Assembly (NCBI RefSeq): GCF_006716485.1
Contig: NZ_VFPD01000001.1
Location: forward strand, 3,206,008-3,270,007
Direction of reading: 5' to 3'
Source: Chryseobacterium aquifrigidense
GTDB lineage: Bacteria; Bacteroidota; Bacteroidia; Flavobacteriales; Weeksellaceae
Length of the DNA: 64,000 bases
Made by a program: the position numbers and the translations under genes. Below, piece by piece: positions 25,898 to 34,455 of the stretch (within the stretch, counting starts at the first letter, position 1; every line of letters begins with the position of its first letter). The notes beneath the pieces were generated by a model. It was not told the DNA's origin and made no database searches. It saw only the letters and a list, made by a program, of their open reading frames with translations.

Positions 25898-26632
25898 TTA
25901 TGTAAAGTCGTATCCCACATCTACAAGGTACAGCCCATGTCCTGGTGCTGAAGTTCCCGCTGCATTGCGGTTTTTATCTTCAATTACTCTACGGAGATCC
26001 TCAGGTTTCAGTTTTCCGGTTCCAATTTCAACCATAGTTCCCACAATGGCGCGCACCATGTTTCTTAGAAAACGGTTAGCAGAAACAGTAAATTTCAGTT
26101 CTGAGCCGTTCTGCTCCCATTCTGCTTTGTAAATTTGGCAGATATTAGTTTTATTATCTGTTTTTAATTTGGCAAAACTGGTAAAATCTTCGTATTCGAA
26201 AAGAATCTTACAGGCTTCATTCATCGCCTCTATATCCAGACCTCTTTTCCAGTGCTGCCATGCAGATTCCTGGGTGAACGGATTTTTTTCCAGCGAGATA
26301 TAATATTCGTAGGTTCTGTAGGTTGCATCAAAGCGGGCGTGAAAATCATCTTTTACCGGAAAAATCCTTTTAATGGAAATATCGGGTGGAAGAAAACTGT
26401 TCAGTTTTCGCGTCAGCTGATCATTTATTTCCTGTTCGGTATCAAAATGAGCAAATATTTTTTTGGCATGAACACCGGTATCTGTTCTTCCTGCTCCTGT
26501 AGTTTTAATCTCTTCTCTTAAAATTGTGGAAAGTGCTTTTTCCAGTTCTTCCTGTACAGAAATAGCGTCCGGCTGTATCTGGTAGCCGAAATAATTCTTT
26601 CCGTTGTAAGAAAATTCTATAAAGTATCTCAA
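25898..26632 (-). CDS. truA: tRNA pseudouridine synthase A
   Basis: The enzyme makes pseudouridine at positions 38-40 of tRNA anticodon stems. I see the catalytic segment GAGRTDTGVHAKKIF, whose Asp is the nucleophile, plus RYFIEFSYNGKNYFGYQ at the start and FLRNMVRAIVGTMVEIG near the end. The family normally begins M-R-Y-F-I. Here that Met corresponds to a TTG at 26630-26632, giving 244 residues, although the frame is open to another TTG at 26653. The start is therefore uncertain by 7 residues. Confidence 0.93.
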   Translation of the reverse strand: MRYFIEFSYNGKNYFGYQIQPDAISVQEELEKALSTILREEIKTTGAGRTDTGVHAKKIFAHFDTEQEINDQLTRKLNSFLPPDISIKRIFPVKDDFHARFDATYRTYEYYISLEKNPFTQESAWQHWKRGLDIEAMNEACKILFEYEDFTSFAKLKTDNKTNICQIYKAEWEQNGSELKFTVSANRFLRNMVRAIVGTMVEIGTGKLKPEDLRRVIEDKNRNAAGTSAPGHGLYLVDVGYDFT

Positions 26633-26726
26633 TGTATTGTAATAACTCCACAAAAATACTTTAATTTAACGAAATATTTGTTGAAAAGTCTTCAAGAATA
26701 ATATACCAAATGCTTATGAAAATCCC

Positions 26727-26734
26727 TATTTTTG
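26727..26734 (+). promoter_or_regulatory. Candidate -7 promoter element of lpxK
   Basis: TATTTTTG matches the TAnnTTTG -7 consensus and lies only 7 bp before the lpxK ATG, implying an extremely short leader or leaderless message. No convincing -33 box is seen. Confidence 0.4.
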
Positions 26735-26741
26735 CAATCGT

Positions 26742-27767
26742 ATGAAAAGATGGTACCTTTATCCTTTTTCCCTTGGTTATCATTTGGTAACGGGTATCCG
26801 GAACACAATGTATGATCTGGGAATTTTTAAGTCGACAAAATTCAAAACACCGATAATCAATGTCGGGAATCTTTCTGTGGGCGGAAGCGGAAAGTCACCC
26901 ATGGTGATGTATCTTGCTCAGTTCCTGTCCAAACATTACAGAACCGGAGTGCTTTCACGTGGCTACGGAAGATTGACGAAAGGCTATGAAGTAACCAATT
27001 ACGAAAGCAACTACAAAATGGTGGGTGACGAAGCGATGCAGCTTTTTGAGCGCTTTAAAAACCGTTTTGTTATTGCCGTTTCCGAAGAACGTGTTCCCGG
27101 AGCCAAAAAGGTGATTGATGATATGGATCTCGAAGTCCTTGTACTGGACGATGCGATGCAGCACAGAGCTATCAAAGCGGGATTCAATATTCTGATGACC
27201 GATTTTAATGATCCTTTTTTCAAGGATTACCTTCTTCCTGCCGGAGATCTGAGAGAATCCAGAGCAGGTTACAAAAGAGCCAATATCATCATGGTCAGCA
27301 AATGTCCTGATGAACTGACCGAGGAGACAAAAAGGTATTATATCTCAAGAATAAGACCTTCTTATGGACAGAAAGTTTTCTTTTCATCCATCGGTTATGA
27401 CGAAAATGTATACGGAAAAGATAAAATGCTTCCGGATAATAACCTGAATTATTATGATATTTTACTGATTACCGGAATTGCGAATCCTAAGCCACTTCTG
27501 GAACATCTTGCAAAATTTTCAAAAAGGGTGAAACATTTAAAGTTCAGGGATCATCATAATTTCACGGATGATGATATTAAAAAAATCCTTGCCGAGTATA
27601 AAAAATTAGGAGAATATAAACTGATATTAACCACAGAGAAAGACTACGTACGTCTGAAAACTTTTGACTATCTTAGAGAAATTGTTTACTACTGGCCTAT
27701 CAATGTATTGATTGATAAGAAAGAAGAATTCAATCAAATCATCTTAGATTATGTTAGAAAAAATTAA
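26742..27767 (+). CDS. lpxK: Tetraacyldisaccharide 4'-kinase
   Basis: The 341-residue membrane-associated kinase phosphorylates the 4'-position of lipid A disaccharide, the sixth step of the Raetz pathway. Visible features are a hydrophobic N-terminal segment, the P-loop VGNLSVGGSGKSPMVMYLA (about 42-60), the LSRGYGR motif (about 73-79), VLDDAMQHR with the catalytic Asp near residue 130, and the C-terminal RDHHNFT. Its 3' end overlaps the next gene by 17 bases. Confidence 0.95.
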   Translation: MKRWYLYPFSLGYHLVTGIRNTMYDLGIFKSTKFKTPIINVGNLSVGGSGKSPMVMYLAQFLSKHYRTGVLSRGYGRLTKGYEVTNYESNYKMVGDEAMQLFERFKNRFVIAVSEERVPGAKKVIDDMDLEVLVLDDAMQHRAIKAGFNILMTDFNDPFFKDYLLPAGDLRESRAGYKRANIIMVSKCPDELTEETKRYYISRIRPSYGQKVFFSSIGYDENVYGKDKMLPDNNLNYYDILLITGIANPKPLLEHLAKFSKRVKHLKFRDHHNFTDDDIKKILAEYKKLGEYKLILTTEKDYVRLKTFDYLREIVYYWPINVLIDKKEEFNQIILDYVRKN

Positions 27768-28566
27768 AGAGACTGCAGATTTTATTAGAAATAGTATTCA
27801 GGAAACGCCTGATTTTGCAGTTGTTTTAGGATCCGGACTGGGAAAATTACAGCATGAAGTAGAACCGATCCATATTTTAGAGTACAAAGACATTCCTCAT
27901 TTTCCACAAACGACAGTGGCCGGACATACCGGAAAACTGATTTACGGAATTCTGGAAGGAAAAAAAGTACTGATGATGAGCGGACGTTTCCATTACTACG
28001 AAGGACATTCGATGGAAACTGTAACTTTTCCGGTGAGAGTTTTTCACTTGCTAGGTATTCAAAACCTTATTCTTTCCAATGCATGTGGCGGCGTAAATCC
28101 TGCTTACAGTGTTGCAGATATCGTTATTCTGAAAGATCACATCAATATGATGCCTGAGCATCCGCTTCGGGGAAAAAATATCGATGAGCTCGGACCGCGT
28201 TTTGTGGATATGAGCGAGCCTTACAACAAAAAAATGATTGCTACAGCGGAAAAGGCTGCTGCAGATCACCAGATAAAAATTCATCAGGGAGTTTATGTTG
28301 CCCTCCAGGGGCCTACTTTTGAAACCCCGGCTGAATATGGCATGATAAAAGCCATCGGCGGGGATATGGTAGGAATGAGTACCGTTCCTGAGGTAATTGT
28401 TGCAAGACATATGGGAATGGATGTTTTCTGTATTTCCGTAATTACAGACCTTGGCGGACCGGATGTAGCTTTTGCCGTTTCTCACGAAGAAGTCTTAAAT
28501 GCAGCCAATAAAGCAATGCCCAATGTAATTGCCGTTGTGAAAGGTCTGATTAAAAACTATCAGTAG
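27751..28566 (+). CDS. Purine-nucleoside phosphorylase (trimeric type)
   Basis: The 271-residue enzyme splits inosine and guanosine with phosphate to base plus ribose 1-phosphate. It shows the phosphate-binding VVLGSGLG (about 24-31), GRFHYYEGH (about 78-86), LSNACGGVNP and the base/ribose site YVALQGPTFETPAEY, followed by GMSTVPEV. That set is characteristic of class I/PNP-trimeric enzymes of the PunA type. The start at 27751 lies inside the end of lpxK (17-base overlap), so they are translated from one message. Confidence 0.94.
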   Translation: MLEKIKETADFIRNSIQETPDFAVVLGSGLGKLQHEVEPIHILEYKDIPHFPQTTVAGHTGKLIYGILEGKKVLMMSGRFHYYEGHSMETVTFPVRVFHLLGIQNLILSNACGGVNPAYSVADIVILKDHINMMPEHPLRGKNIDELGPRFVDMSEPYNKKMIATAEKAAADHQIKIHQGVYVALQGPTFETPAEYGMIKAIGGDMVGMSTVPEVIVARHMGMDVFCISVITDLGGPDVAFAVSHEEVLNAANKAMPNVIAVVKGLIKNYQ

Positions 28567-28589
28567 AAATACTCCTGATATTACAACAG

Positions 28590-28656
28590 AAGACGCAACA
28601 TTCCCCTCCCACGGAGGGGTGGCAAAAATTCAAAGAATTTTTGACGGGGTGGTTTC
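28590..28656 (-). repeat. Copy A of a dispersed intergenic repeat
   Basis: About 67 bp; in reverse complement it matches 32952-33024 at roughly 60 of 70 positions. It is built of two hairpins: a GC-rich one (CCCCTCC...GGAGGGG) and an AT-rich one (CAAAAATTC...GAATTTTTG). Confidence 0.8.
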
Positions 28657-28745
28657 CACATTTTCACTCTCCTCCATAGAATTCATCAATATTATAAATT
28701 TTTCCTAATTCCACAGAAATCAATCCCAGATTGCAATTCATTGTT

Positions 28746-28753
28746 TAGATTTG
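28746..28753 (+). promoter_or_regulatory. Candidate -7 promoter element of the thioredoxin-like gene
   Basis: TAGATTTG matches TAnnTTTG. Transcription would begin about 28760, which supports the ATG at 28774 over the one at 28759. No good -33 box is seen. Confidence 0.4.
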
Positions 28754-28773
28754 TATCCATGAAATTGTATGAG

Positions 28774-29289
28774 ATGAAAAAGTTGATATTAATATTGATG
28801 ATGGGTATTTTTGGGATAAGTTATTCACAAAAAGTTCCTGCCGTTCTTAAAACGGGATTTTCAAAAGAGGCTTTGCAACAGAAACTGGAAGATGAAGAAG
28901 GAAAAGCCGTTACCATCCAGCAGATTCTTGATCAGCATAAAGGAAAAGTTTTAGTGATTGATTTTTGGGCAGGATGGTGTAGAGATTGCTTAAATGCGCT
29001 ACCAAAAGCGAAGGAATTAGAGGAAAATAATAAGAATATTGATTTTGTATTTCTATCATTGGACCGTTCAAAAGAAGGGTTTCAAAAAAGTCTGGAAAGA
29101 TTTGAGATGAAAGACAAAGAAAATTATTGGTTTTCCACAGGATGGAAAAATGATTTCAATAATTATGTAGACCTTAACTGGATCCCGAGATATATGGTGA
29201 TTGATCAGAAATCTTCTATTGCAAAATATTATGCCATATCACCTGAAGATCCTGAACTTCAGCAAACCATAGATAAACTTTTAAAATAA
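28774..29289 (+). CDS. TlpA-like periplasmic thioredoxin-family protein
   Basis: A protein of about 171 residues with a signal peptide (MKKLILILMMGIFGISYSQ). The thioredoxin domain shows DFWAGWCRDCLNALPK, with the redox pair C-R-D-C, and a cis-proline in LNWIPRYMVID. The CRDC active site and the export signal point to a periplasmic thiol oxidoreductase, possibly TlpA/ResA-like and involved in cytochrome or disulfide handling. In-frame ATGs at 28759 and 28774 are both possible; I prefer 28774 because the signal peptide and promoter fit it better. Confidence 0.85.
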   Translation: MKKLILILMMGIFGISYSQKVPAVLKTGFSKEALQQKLEDEEGKAVTIQQILDQHKGKVLVIDFWAGWCRDCLNALPKAKELEENNKNIDFVFLSLDRSKEGFQKSLERFEMKDKENYWFSTGWKNDFNNYVDLNWIPRYMVIDQKSSIAKYYAISPEDPELQQTIDKLLK

Positions 29290-29316
29290 CTTCATTTATT
29301 TTAATCCGAAACATAA

Positions 29317-29355
29317 AAAACTCATTGGAACATCAACATTCAATGAGTTTTAAAA
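29317..29355 (+). terminator. Rho-independent terminator
   Basis: AAAACTCATTG (29317-29327) pairs with CAATGAGTTTT (29341-29351) and a T-rich end; it starts about 27 bp past the thioredoxin-like gene and ends shortly before the GNAT gene. Confidence 0.8.
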
Positions 29356-29373
29356 TTTTAGATAGATAACACC

Positions 29374-29829
29374 ATGATCACAAGAGAAGCCACAGAACAG
29401 GATTTAGAAATCCTTTTAGAATTCGAACAGGGAGTTGTAACTGCCGAAAGACCTTTCAACACTACACTTATTGAAGGAGAGATTCATTATTATGATTTAA
29501 AACGTCTGATACAATCTCCGGAAGCAACCGTAATTGTTGCCGAAGAGAATAATGAAATCATTGCATCAGGATATGCACTGATCAAAAAAGCAGAGAAAGA
29601 TTATTATCAGTTTAAAGAATATGCCTATCTGGGTTTTATGTACGTAAAACCAGAACACAGAGGAAAAGGAATTAATAAGGTAATTACCGATGAACTGATT
29701 TCCTGGTCAAAAGCAAGGGGAATCAGTGAGGTAAGACTAGATGTATATGCTCAGAATGAATCTGCCATAAAAGCTTATGAAAAAGCAGGCTTTGAGCCTC
29801 ACCTTCTCACAATGAGGCTGAAACCGTAA
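29374..29829 (+). CDS. GNAT-family N-acetyltransferase
   Basis: A 151-residue single-domain protein with the acetyl-CoA site of GNAT enzymes: YLGFMYVKPEHRGKGINKVI (motif A with R-G-x-G-I) followed by the typical NESAIKAYEKAGFEP (motif B). The acceptor is not identifiable. It lies downstream of the thioredoxin-like gene but is separated from it by a terminator. Confidence 0.88.
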   Translation: MITREATEQDLEILLEFEQGVVTAERPFNTTLIEGEIHYYDLKRLIQSPEATVIVAEENNEIIASGYALIKKAEKDYYQFKEYAYLGFMYVKPEHRGKGINKVITDELISWSKARGISEVRLDVYAQNESAIKAYEKAGFEPHLLTMRLKP

Positions 29830-29980
29830 GGGGTTGGAAGCAGGAAGATGGGAGATGGAAGTTGTTTATGTCCTAAGAATAATCTGTGACTTTTTTAATT
29901 AGTTTTCAATAATTAAGACATAAATTTCCTTATTGGCTTCAGACTTCCCTTCTACAAAAAATTTACCGTGAATAAAGGAA

Positions 29981-30000
29981 TCCATATCTTTGTATATGGA
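29981..30000 (+). promoter_or_regulatory. dinB start region: promoter half-site and hairpin over the start codon
   Basis: TATCTTTG (29985-29992) matches TAnnTTTG. The same bases form an inverted repeat, TCCATAT (29981-29987) against ATATGGA (29994-30000), that includes the start codon at 29996. The message would be nearly leaderless. Confidence 0.4.
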
Positions 30001-31093
30001 TTTTTCTTTGCCCCTTCGTAAAATTATTCATGTGGACATGGACGCATTTTATGCTTCTGTGGAGCAGCATGATAACCCTACATTGAAAGGCAAACCTATA
30101 GCCGTAGGAGGACAGCACCGTGGCGTAGTGGCAGCTGCAAGCTATGAAGCCAGAAAATATGGTGTCCGTTCTGCAATGCCCAGTAAAACAGCCAAAGAAA
30201 AATGTCCTCAGCTTATTTTTGTTCCTCCCCGATTTGCCCGATATAAGGAAATTTCGAAAAAGATCCGGGAAATTTTTTATGAGTATACCGATCTGGTAGA
30301 GCCTTTGTCCTTGGATGAAGCTTATCTGGATGTCACCGAAAATAAAAAAGGAATGGAATCTGCCAACCTGATCGCTAAAGAAATCCGTCAGAAAATTTTT
30401 GAACAGACGGGATTGACAGCTTCTGCAGGAATTTCCGTCAACAAATTTCTGGCTAAAGTAGCTTCCGATATTAATAAACCCAATGGTCAGAAAACCATTC
30501 ATCCTGATAAAATGGAGCATTTTCTGGAAGAGCTACCTGTAGAAAAATTTTATGGCGTTGGAAAAGTTACAGCTAATAAAATGTTCAGCTTAGGAATTTA
30601 TAAAGGAAAAGATTTAAAGAAGAGATCACTGGAAGATCTGGTAAAACTTTTTGGAAAGTCGGGAAAGCATTATTATAATGTGGTACGCGGGATTCATACT
30701 TCAGAAGTAAAACCTCATCGCATTCAGAAAAGTGTCGCTGTGGAAAGAACTTTTTTTGAAGATCTTCTTGACGAACAGCAGATTAATGAAAAACTGGAAA
30801 GTCTCGCAGAGGAAATTCATCAGAGATTACAGAAAAATAATATTCTCGGAAGAACTTTAACGTTAAAAATAAAATATAAAGATTTTTCACTTTTTACAAG
30901 AAGTATAACAAAGGAAGATTACTTTTCATCACCGGAACAGTATTATAATACCGGAAAGAAACTTTGGGAGCTTCGTCCTTTTGATAAAGCTGTCCGCCTT
31001 CTCGGATTGTCTCTCTCCCACCTGAATACGGAAGAAAAAAAGCAGGTTTCCGTTCAACTAAAAATCCCGTTTGAGGAATTCGAAAATGAATAG
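29996..31093 (+). CDS. dinB: DNA polymerase IV (Y family)
   Basis: The 365-residue translesion polymerase carries the catalytic motif HVDMDAFYASVE (about 12-23), YEARKYGVRSAMPS, LSLDEAYLDVTE with the second acidic site, and SAGISVNKFLAKVASD, followed by an HhH region (YGVGKVTANKM) and a little-finger domain. No C-terminal beta-clamp motif is obvious. The ATG at 29996 is used; the -7-like TATCTTTG (29985-29992) lies just before it and would give almost no leader. A hairpin covers the start region. Confidence 0.95.
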   Translation: MDFSLPLRKIIHVDMDAFYASVEQHDNPTLKGKPIAVGGQHRGVVAAASYEARKYGVRSAMPSKTAKEKCPQLIFVPPRFARYKEISKKIREIFYEYTDLVEPLSLDEAYLDVTENKKGMESANLIAKEIRQKIFEQTGLTASAGISVNKFLAKVASDINKPNGQKTIHPDKMEHFLEELPVEKFYGVGKVTANKMFSLGIYKGKDLKKRSLEDLVKLFGKSGKHYYNVVRGIHTSEVKPHRIQKSVAVERTFFEDLLDEQQINEKLESLAEEIHQRLQKNNILGRTLTLKIKYKDFSLFTRSITKEDYFSSPEQYYNTGKKLWELRPFDKAVRLLGLSLSHLNTEEKKQVSVQLKIPFEEFENE

Positions 31094-31137
31094 GTCATAT
31101 TTTTTTGCTACCTTGTATCAATCAAATCAGCAAATCT

Positions 31138-32610
31138 ATGAACCCAACTATGATCCAGTTTTTCCACTGGTATTCTGAAGGAGACTCAACATTGTGGAAA
31201 GAAGCCGAAAAACAGGCAAAATATCTTGCAAAACTTGGAATTACTTCCGTATGGCTTCCACCAGCCTACAAAGGGACAAACGGCGGTTACTCGATAGGAT
31301 ATGACGCTTATGATCTCTATGATCTGGGAGAATTTGATCAAAAAGGAACAATCCCTACCAAATACGGCACTAAAAACGATTATACAAAAGCCATTAAAGC
31401 CTTAAAGAAACAAAATATACAAGTTATTGTAGATATTGTTCTTGGACATAAAGCCGGCGGTGATGAGCTTGAAAAATTCAAAGTGGTAAAAGTGGATGAG
31501 GAAAACAGAGAAAAAGTAATTTCCGATGTTATTGAAATAGAGTCTTATACCAAATTTACTTTTCCCGGAAGAGGAAAAAAGTATTCTGATTTTGAATGGA
31601 ACTTCACCTGCTTCAGTGGTGTGGATTATGCAGAAGGAATGGATTCTCATATCTTTAAAATTCAGTCAGAATACGGTAATGACTGGGAAGAAATGATTGA
31701 TGATGAAAAAGGAAATTATGATTACCTGATGTATAATGACATTGAGCACCGGAATCCTTTTGTACGGGAAGAGCTCAATACCTGGGCAAAATGGTATTTT
31801 GATCAGACAGATTTTGATGGGGTAAGACTGGATGCTTTAAAACATATTTCTTTTGATTTTTATAAAGAATGGCTCACACTGCTCCGTTCTAATTCCGGAA
31901 AGGATATTTTCGCCGTTGGAGAATACTGGGCTCCCGGATATCTTCATCTTCTCCAAAAATATATTGAAGTAACAGAAGGCTGCATGAGTCTTTTTGACAG
32001 TTCGTTACAGAATAATTTTCATACAGCTTCCAGAGAGGGAGGCTCTTATGATCTCAGACGAATTTTCGATGAAACGCTTACTCAGGCAGATCCTATGCAT
32101 TCCGTAAGTTTGGTAGCCAATCATGACACACAGCCATTACAAGATCTTGAAGCTCCTGTAGAGCCATGGTTCAAGCCTATTGCCTATGCACTTATTTTAT
32201 TGAGGAAAGATGGCTACCCATGTATATTTTATCCTGATCTCTATGGAGCTCATTATGTGGATAAAGACAGAGAAGGCAATGACCAGGAAATATTTATGCC
32301 TAAAGTAGATGGCATTGAAGAGCTGTTAAAAGCAAGAAAAGATCATGCATACGGTGATCAGCATGATTATTTTGAGGATGCCAACTGTCTTGGATGGGTG
32401 CGTACAGGAGATGATGATCATACCGGATGTGCTGTAGTTCTGAGCAATAAAGATTCTTACAGCAAGCCTATGGAAGTAGGAATACTGTATGCAGGAAAAA
32501 AATTTAAAGATATCTTGAAAAGGTTTAAAGACAAAGTGATTATTGATGAAAATGGCTGGGGAAATTTCCCTGTCCCGGCGGGAAATGTAAGTGTCTGGAT
32601 TCCTGAATAA
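31138..32610 (+). CDS. Cytoplasmic alpha-amylase (GH13)
   Basis: The 490-residue enzyme hydrolyses alpha-1,4-glucans. It lacks a signal peptide when started at the ATG at 31138 (MNPTMIQFFHWYSEGDSTLW). GH13 landmarks are present: FHWY, VWLPPAYKG, DIVLGHKAGGDE, the nucleophile Asp231 in GVRLDALKH, acid/base Glu262 in AVGEYW, and the transition-state Asp330 in NHDTQ. The set resembles the liquefying AmyS/cytoplasmic AmyA group (GH13_5). The next gene along is on the - strand beyond a hairpin, so it is probably transcribed alone. Confidence 0.94.
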   Translation: MNPTMIQFFHWYSEGDSTLWKEAEKQAKYLAKLGITSVWLPPAYKGTNGGYSIGYDAYDLYDLGEFDQKGTIPTKYGTKNDYTKAIKALKKQNIQVIVDIVLGHKAGGDELEKFKVVKVDEENREKVISDVIEIESYTKFTFPGRGKKYSDFEWNFTCFSGVDYAEGMDSHIFKIQSEYGNDWEEMIDDEKGNYDYLMYNDIEHRNPFVREELNTWAKWYFDQTDFDGVRLDALKHISFDFYKEWLTLLRSNSGKDIFAVGEYWAPGYLHLLQKYIEVTEGCMSLFDSSLQNNFHTASREGGSYDLRRIFDETLTQADPMHSVSLVANHDTQPLQDLEAPVEPWFKPIAYALILLRKDGYPCIFYPDLYGAHYVDKDREGNDQEIFMPKVDGIEELLKARKDHAYGDQHDYFEDANCLGWVRTGDDDHTGCAVVLSNKDSYSKPMEVGILYAGKKFKDILKRFKDKVIIDENGWGNFPVPAGNVSVWIPE

Positions 32611-32611
32611 G

Positions 32612-32650
32612 AGCCTTGTCAAGGTTTAAAACCTTGACAAAGCTTTCTTT
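32612..32650. terminator. Terminator after alpha-amylase
   Basis: TTGTCAAGGTTT-A-AAACCTTGACAA (32616-32640) is a 12-bp perfect stem, followed by GCTTTCTTTC. It is not strongly U-rich, but its position just past the stop and its convergence with the - peptide gene suggest it serves both. Confidence 0.75.
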
Positions 32651-32660
32651 CATTGTAAAA

Positions 32661-32828
32661 TTAGCAATAAATATATCGGCAATTCCAAATATCTGTAGCC
32701 CATTCGCAGCATTGTCCGTCTTCGTTGGAAGTACAGCATACCTTACCCCAATTTAGATCTCCCGCTTTTAGGGTCTTCAGTTCATCACGTTTAAGTTTTT
32801 TTACTTTAAAATCTTTGTTTGTTTTCAT
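32661..32828 (-). CDS. Cys-rich secreted peptide with a double-Gly-like leader (candidate RiPP/bacteriocin precursor)
   Basis: This 55-codon gene is too short for most ORF listings. It starts at ATG 32826-32828 and stops at TAA 32661-32663. The leader (residues 1-23) is Lys-rich and ends in KKLKRDELKTLKAG, matching the motif seen at leader/core junctions of Flavobacteriia bacteriocin-like precursors, with AG in place of GG. The core (24-55) is acidic to neutral with six Cys in a C31-C32, C40-C41, C50, C55 pattern and three Trp, so it looks disulfide- or ring-modified. No export ABC with a C39 peptidase or lanthionine synthase is in the window. Homology to a named family is not shown. Confidence 0.75.
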   Translation of the reverse strand: MKTNKDFKVKKLKRDELKTLKAGDLNWGKVCCTSNEDGQCCEWATDIWNCRYIYC

Positions 32829-32951
32829 AATTATTTTTTTATGGTTTAGTTATTAAATATACATTAAAAAACAGAATTATGGATGAAAATTCAACACTAA
32901 CTACCTGATTTAGTATACATAGTAAAATCTGAGAATAAATATTAAAGGCAG

Positions 32952-33024
32952 GGGTAAAACCACCCCGTCAAAAATTCTTTGAATTTTCGACACCCCTCCA
33001 GAGGAGGGGAATGTTTGTGTCTTC
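32952..33024 (+). repeat. Copy B of a dispersed intergenic repeat
   Basis: Inverted relative to copy A (28590-28656). The shared core includes ACCACCCCGTCAAAAATTCT and the GC hairpin CCCCTCC..GGAGGGG, with about 8-10 mismatches over 70 bp. Confidence 0.8.
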
Positions 33025-33072
33025 ACCTGAGACATGTGTTAAAATTAGAAATTTTCTAAGCTTGCTATGCAG

Positions 33073-34413
33073 TTACATCTTTTTGATTTCCAGGATTTCT
33101 GGTCTTTCAGAGGTCTCTGATATTTTTCCTGTGCGGGCAAATTCAGCCCAGAGCGCTCTCAGCTTTTTACCATTCTCTTGAATACGGTCCCAGGGAATAT
33201 TTTTCAGCAGTTCGGAAGATTTCCAGGCAGATTCATTCCCAAAGATCAAAGGAAGATCAATACAATGAGGGGCACCAATAGGATTGTCTTTCAATTTTGA
33301 ATGAATTCTGAAGAGATAAACATTTCCACCTGCTGCAGCCAGATTCTGAGCAAACTGTCTTGCCGGATTTCCGTAGATCAATGCTGTCGTTTTTTCAACA
33401 GTTTTATCCATGAGTCTTAAGCCAAATCCTTTTCCGAAATATTTATTTAAAGCCTCCGAAGTTTTAAGATAAAATGCCGTTTCATCATTATTTAAACCAA
33501 TCAGAACATCAAATTTCTGAGCGTTTTTTTTCCACATTTCCGTCGCATCTTCTTCTTTACCCAAAGGAAAGAACCCATATTGTATACCAAAAGGCATCGC
33601 TGCTTTCAGTACGTATTTTATGACAGAAGGTACAAGTGTTTTGTAGTCCGCCATCATTTTTAAAACATCAGTTTCATCTTTTAATACTTCTGTTTTTTTC
33701 AGAAATTCAGCTGACATTTTCTGTCTTTTATGACGCAGTCCCAAAGGTGCACTCTGGATAATCAGACGCTGAAACAAACCTTCCACCCCCTTCGATATCA
33801 TCAAATGGGCAATGGCATCACCTCCCGATGACTGCCCGAGAAGGGTAATATTATTTTCATTGCCTCCAAGATCTGCAATATTGTTTTTTATCCACTTTAA
33901 CGCTTCAATGATATCCAGTAACCCAAGATTGGCAGGTCTTTTTTCATCTCCACCTAAAAAACCGAACAATCCCAGACGATAGGAAACGGTAACAACAATA
34001 ATATGCTGTTCTTTTACCCATTGCGCAGGATCAGCAGTGGCAAGATCTCCACAGCCTATTTCATGAGAGCCACCATGAATCCAGACTACAACCGGGAGTT
34101 TTTCATTTTCAGATATCCTTTCCGGACGGGTTATGGAAAGGTATTGGGTAGATTCATCCGGTTCAAAACTTTCTACAGGAGTTGCCCCGATCATTCTTTC
34201 TACAAGGGGACTTAAAGCCTGCGGACACACCGGAATTTTTTCCGGAGAAACAATCATTGAGGATAAGGAAGCTTCTGCAGCAACAGGTTTTTTAAATCTT
34301 TCAGAACGGGCATAGCGGATGCTTCTGGCTCTGATAATTCCATTTTCTTTTAATCCTACAATTCTTCCGAACCGGGTTTCGAAAATTGTGGTTTCCTGCT
34401 GATTGGGTGTCAT
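33073..34413 (-). CDS. Type-B carboxylesterase family protein
   Basis: The 446-residue protein has the type-B carboxylesterase landmarks: VWIHGGSHEIG (oxyanion hole, about 111-121), the elbow LLGQSSGGDA with nucleophile Ser195, and an acid/His pair further on (HCIDLPLIFG near residue 388). No signal peptide was seen, so it is cytoplasmic as written. It is about 100 residues shorter than typical cholinesterase-like members. The ORF is continuous and its start is well placed. It is followed on the same strand by the Cys-rich peptide gene, more than 200 bp downstream. Confidence 0.85.
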   Translation of the reverse strand: MTPNQQETTIFETRFGRIVGLKENGIIRARSIRYARSERFKKPVAAEASLSSMIVSPEKIPVCPQALSPLVERMIGATPVESFEPDESTQYLSITRPERISENEKLPVVVWIHGGSHEIGCGDLATADPAQWVKEQHIIVVTVSYRLGLFGFLGGDEKRPANLGLLDIIEALKWIKNNIADLGGNENNITLLGQSSGGDAIAHLMISKGVEGLFQRLIIQSAPLGLRHKRQKMSAEFLKKTEVLKDETDVLKMMADYKTLVPSVIKYVLKAAMPFGIQYGFFPLGKEEDATEMWKKNAQKFDVLIGLNNDETAFYLKTSEALNKYFGKGFGLRLMDKTVEKTTALIYGNPARQFAQNLAAAGGNVYLFRIHSKLKDNPIGAPHCIDLPLIFGNESAWKSSELLKNIPWDRIQENGKKLRALWAEFARTGKISETSERPEILEIKKM

Positions 34414-34455
34414 GTGTAAATGGTGAAACTTTTCCCTCTAAATTTAATTATTTAA

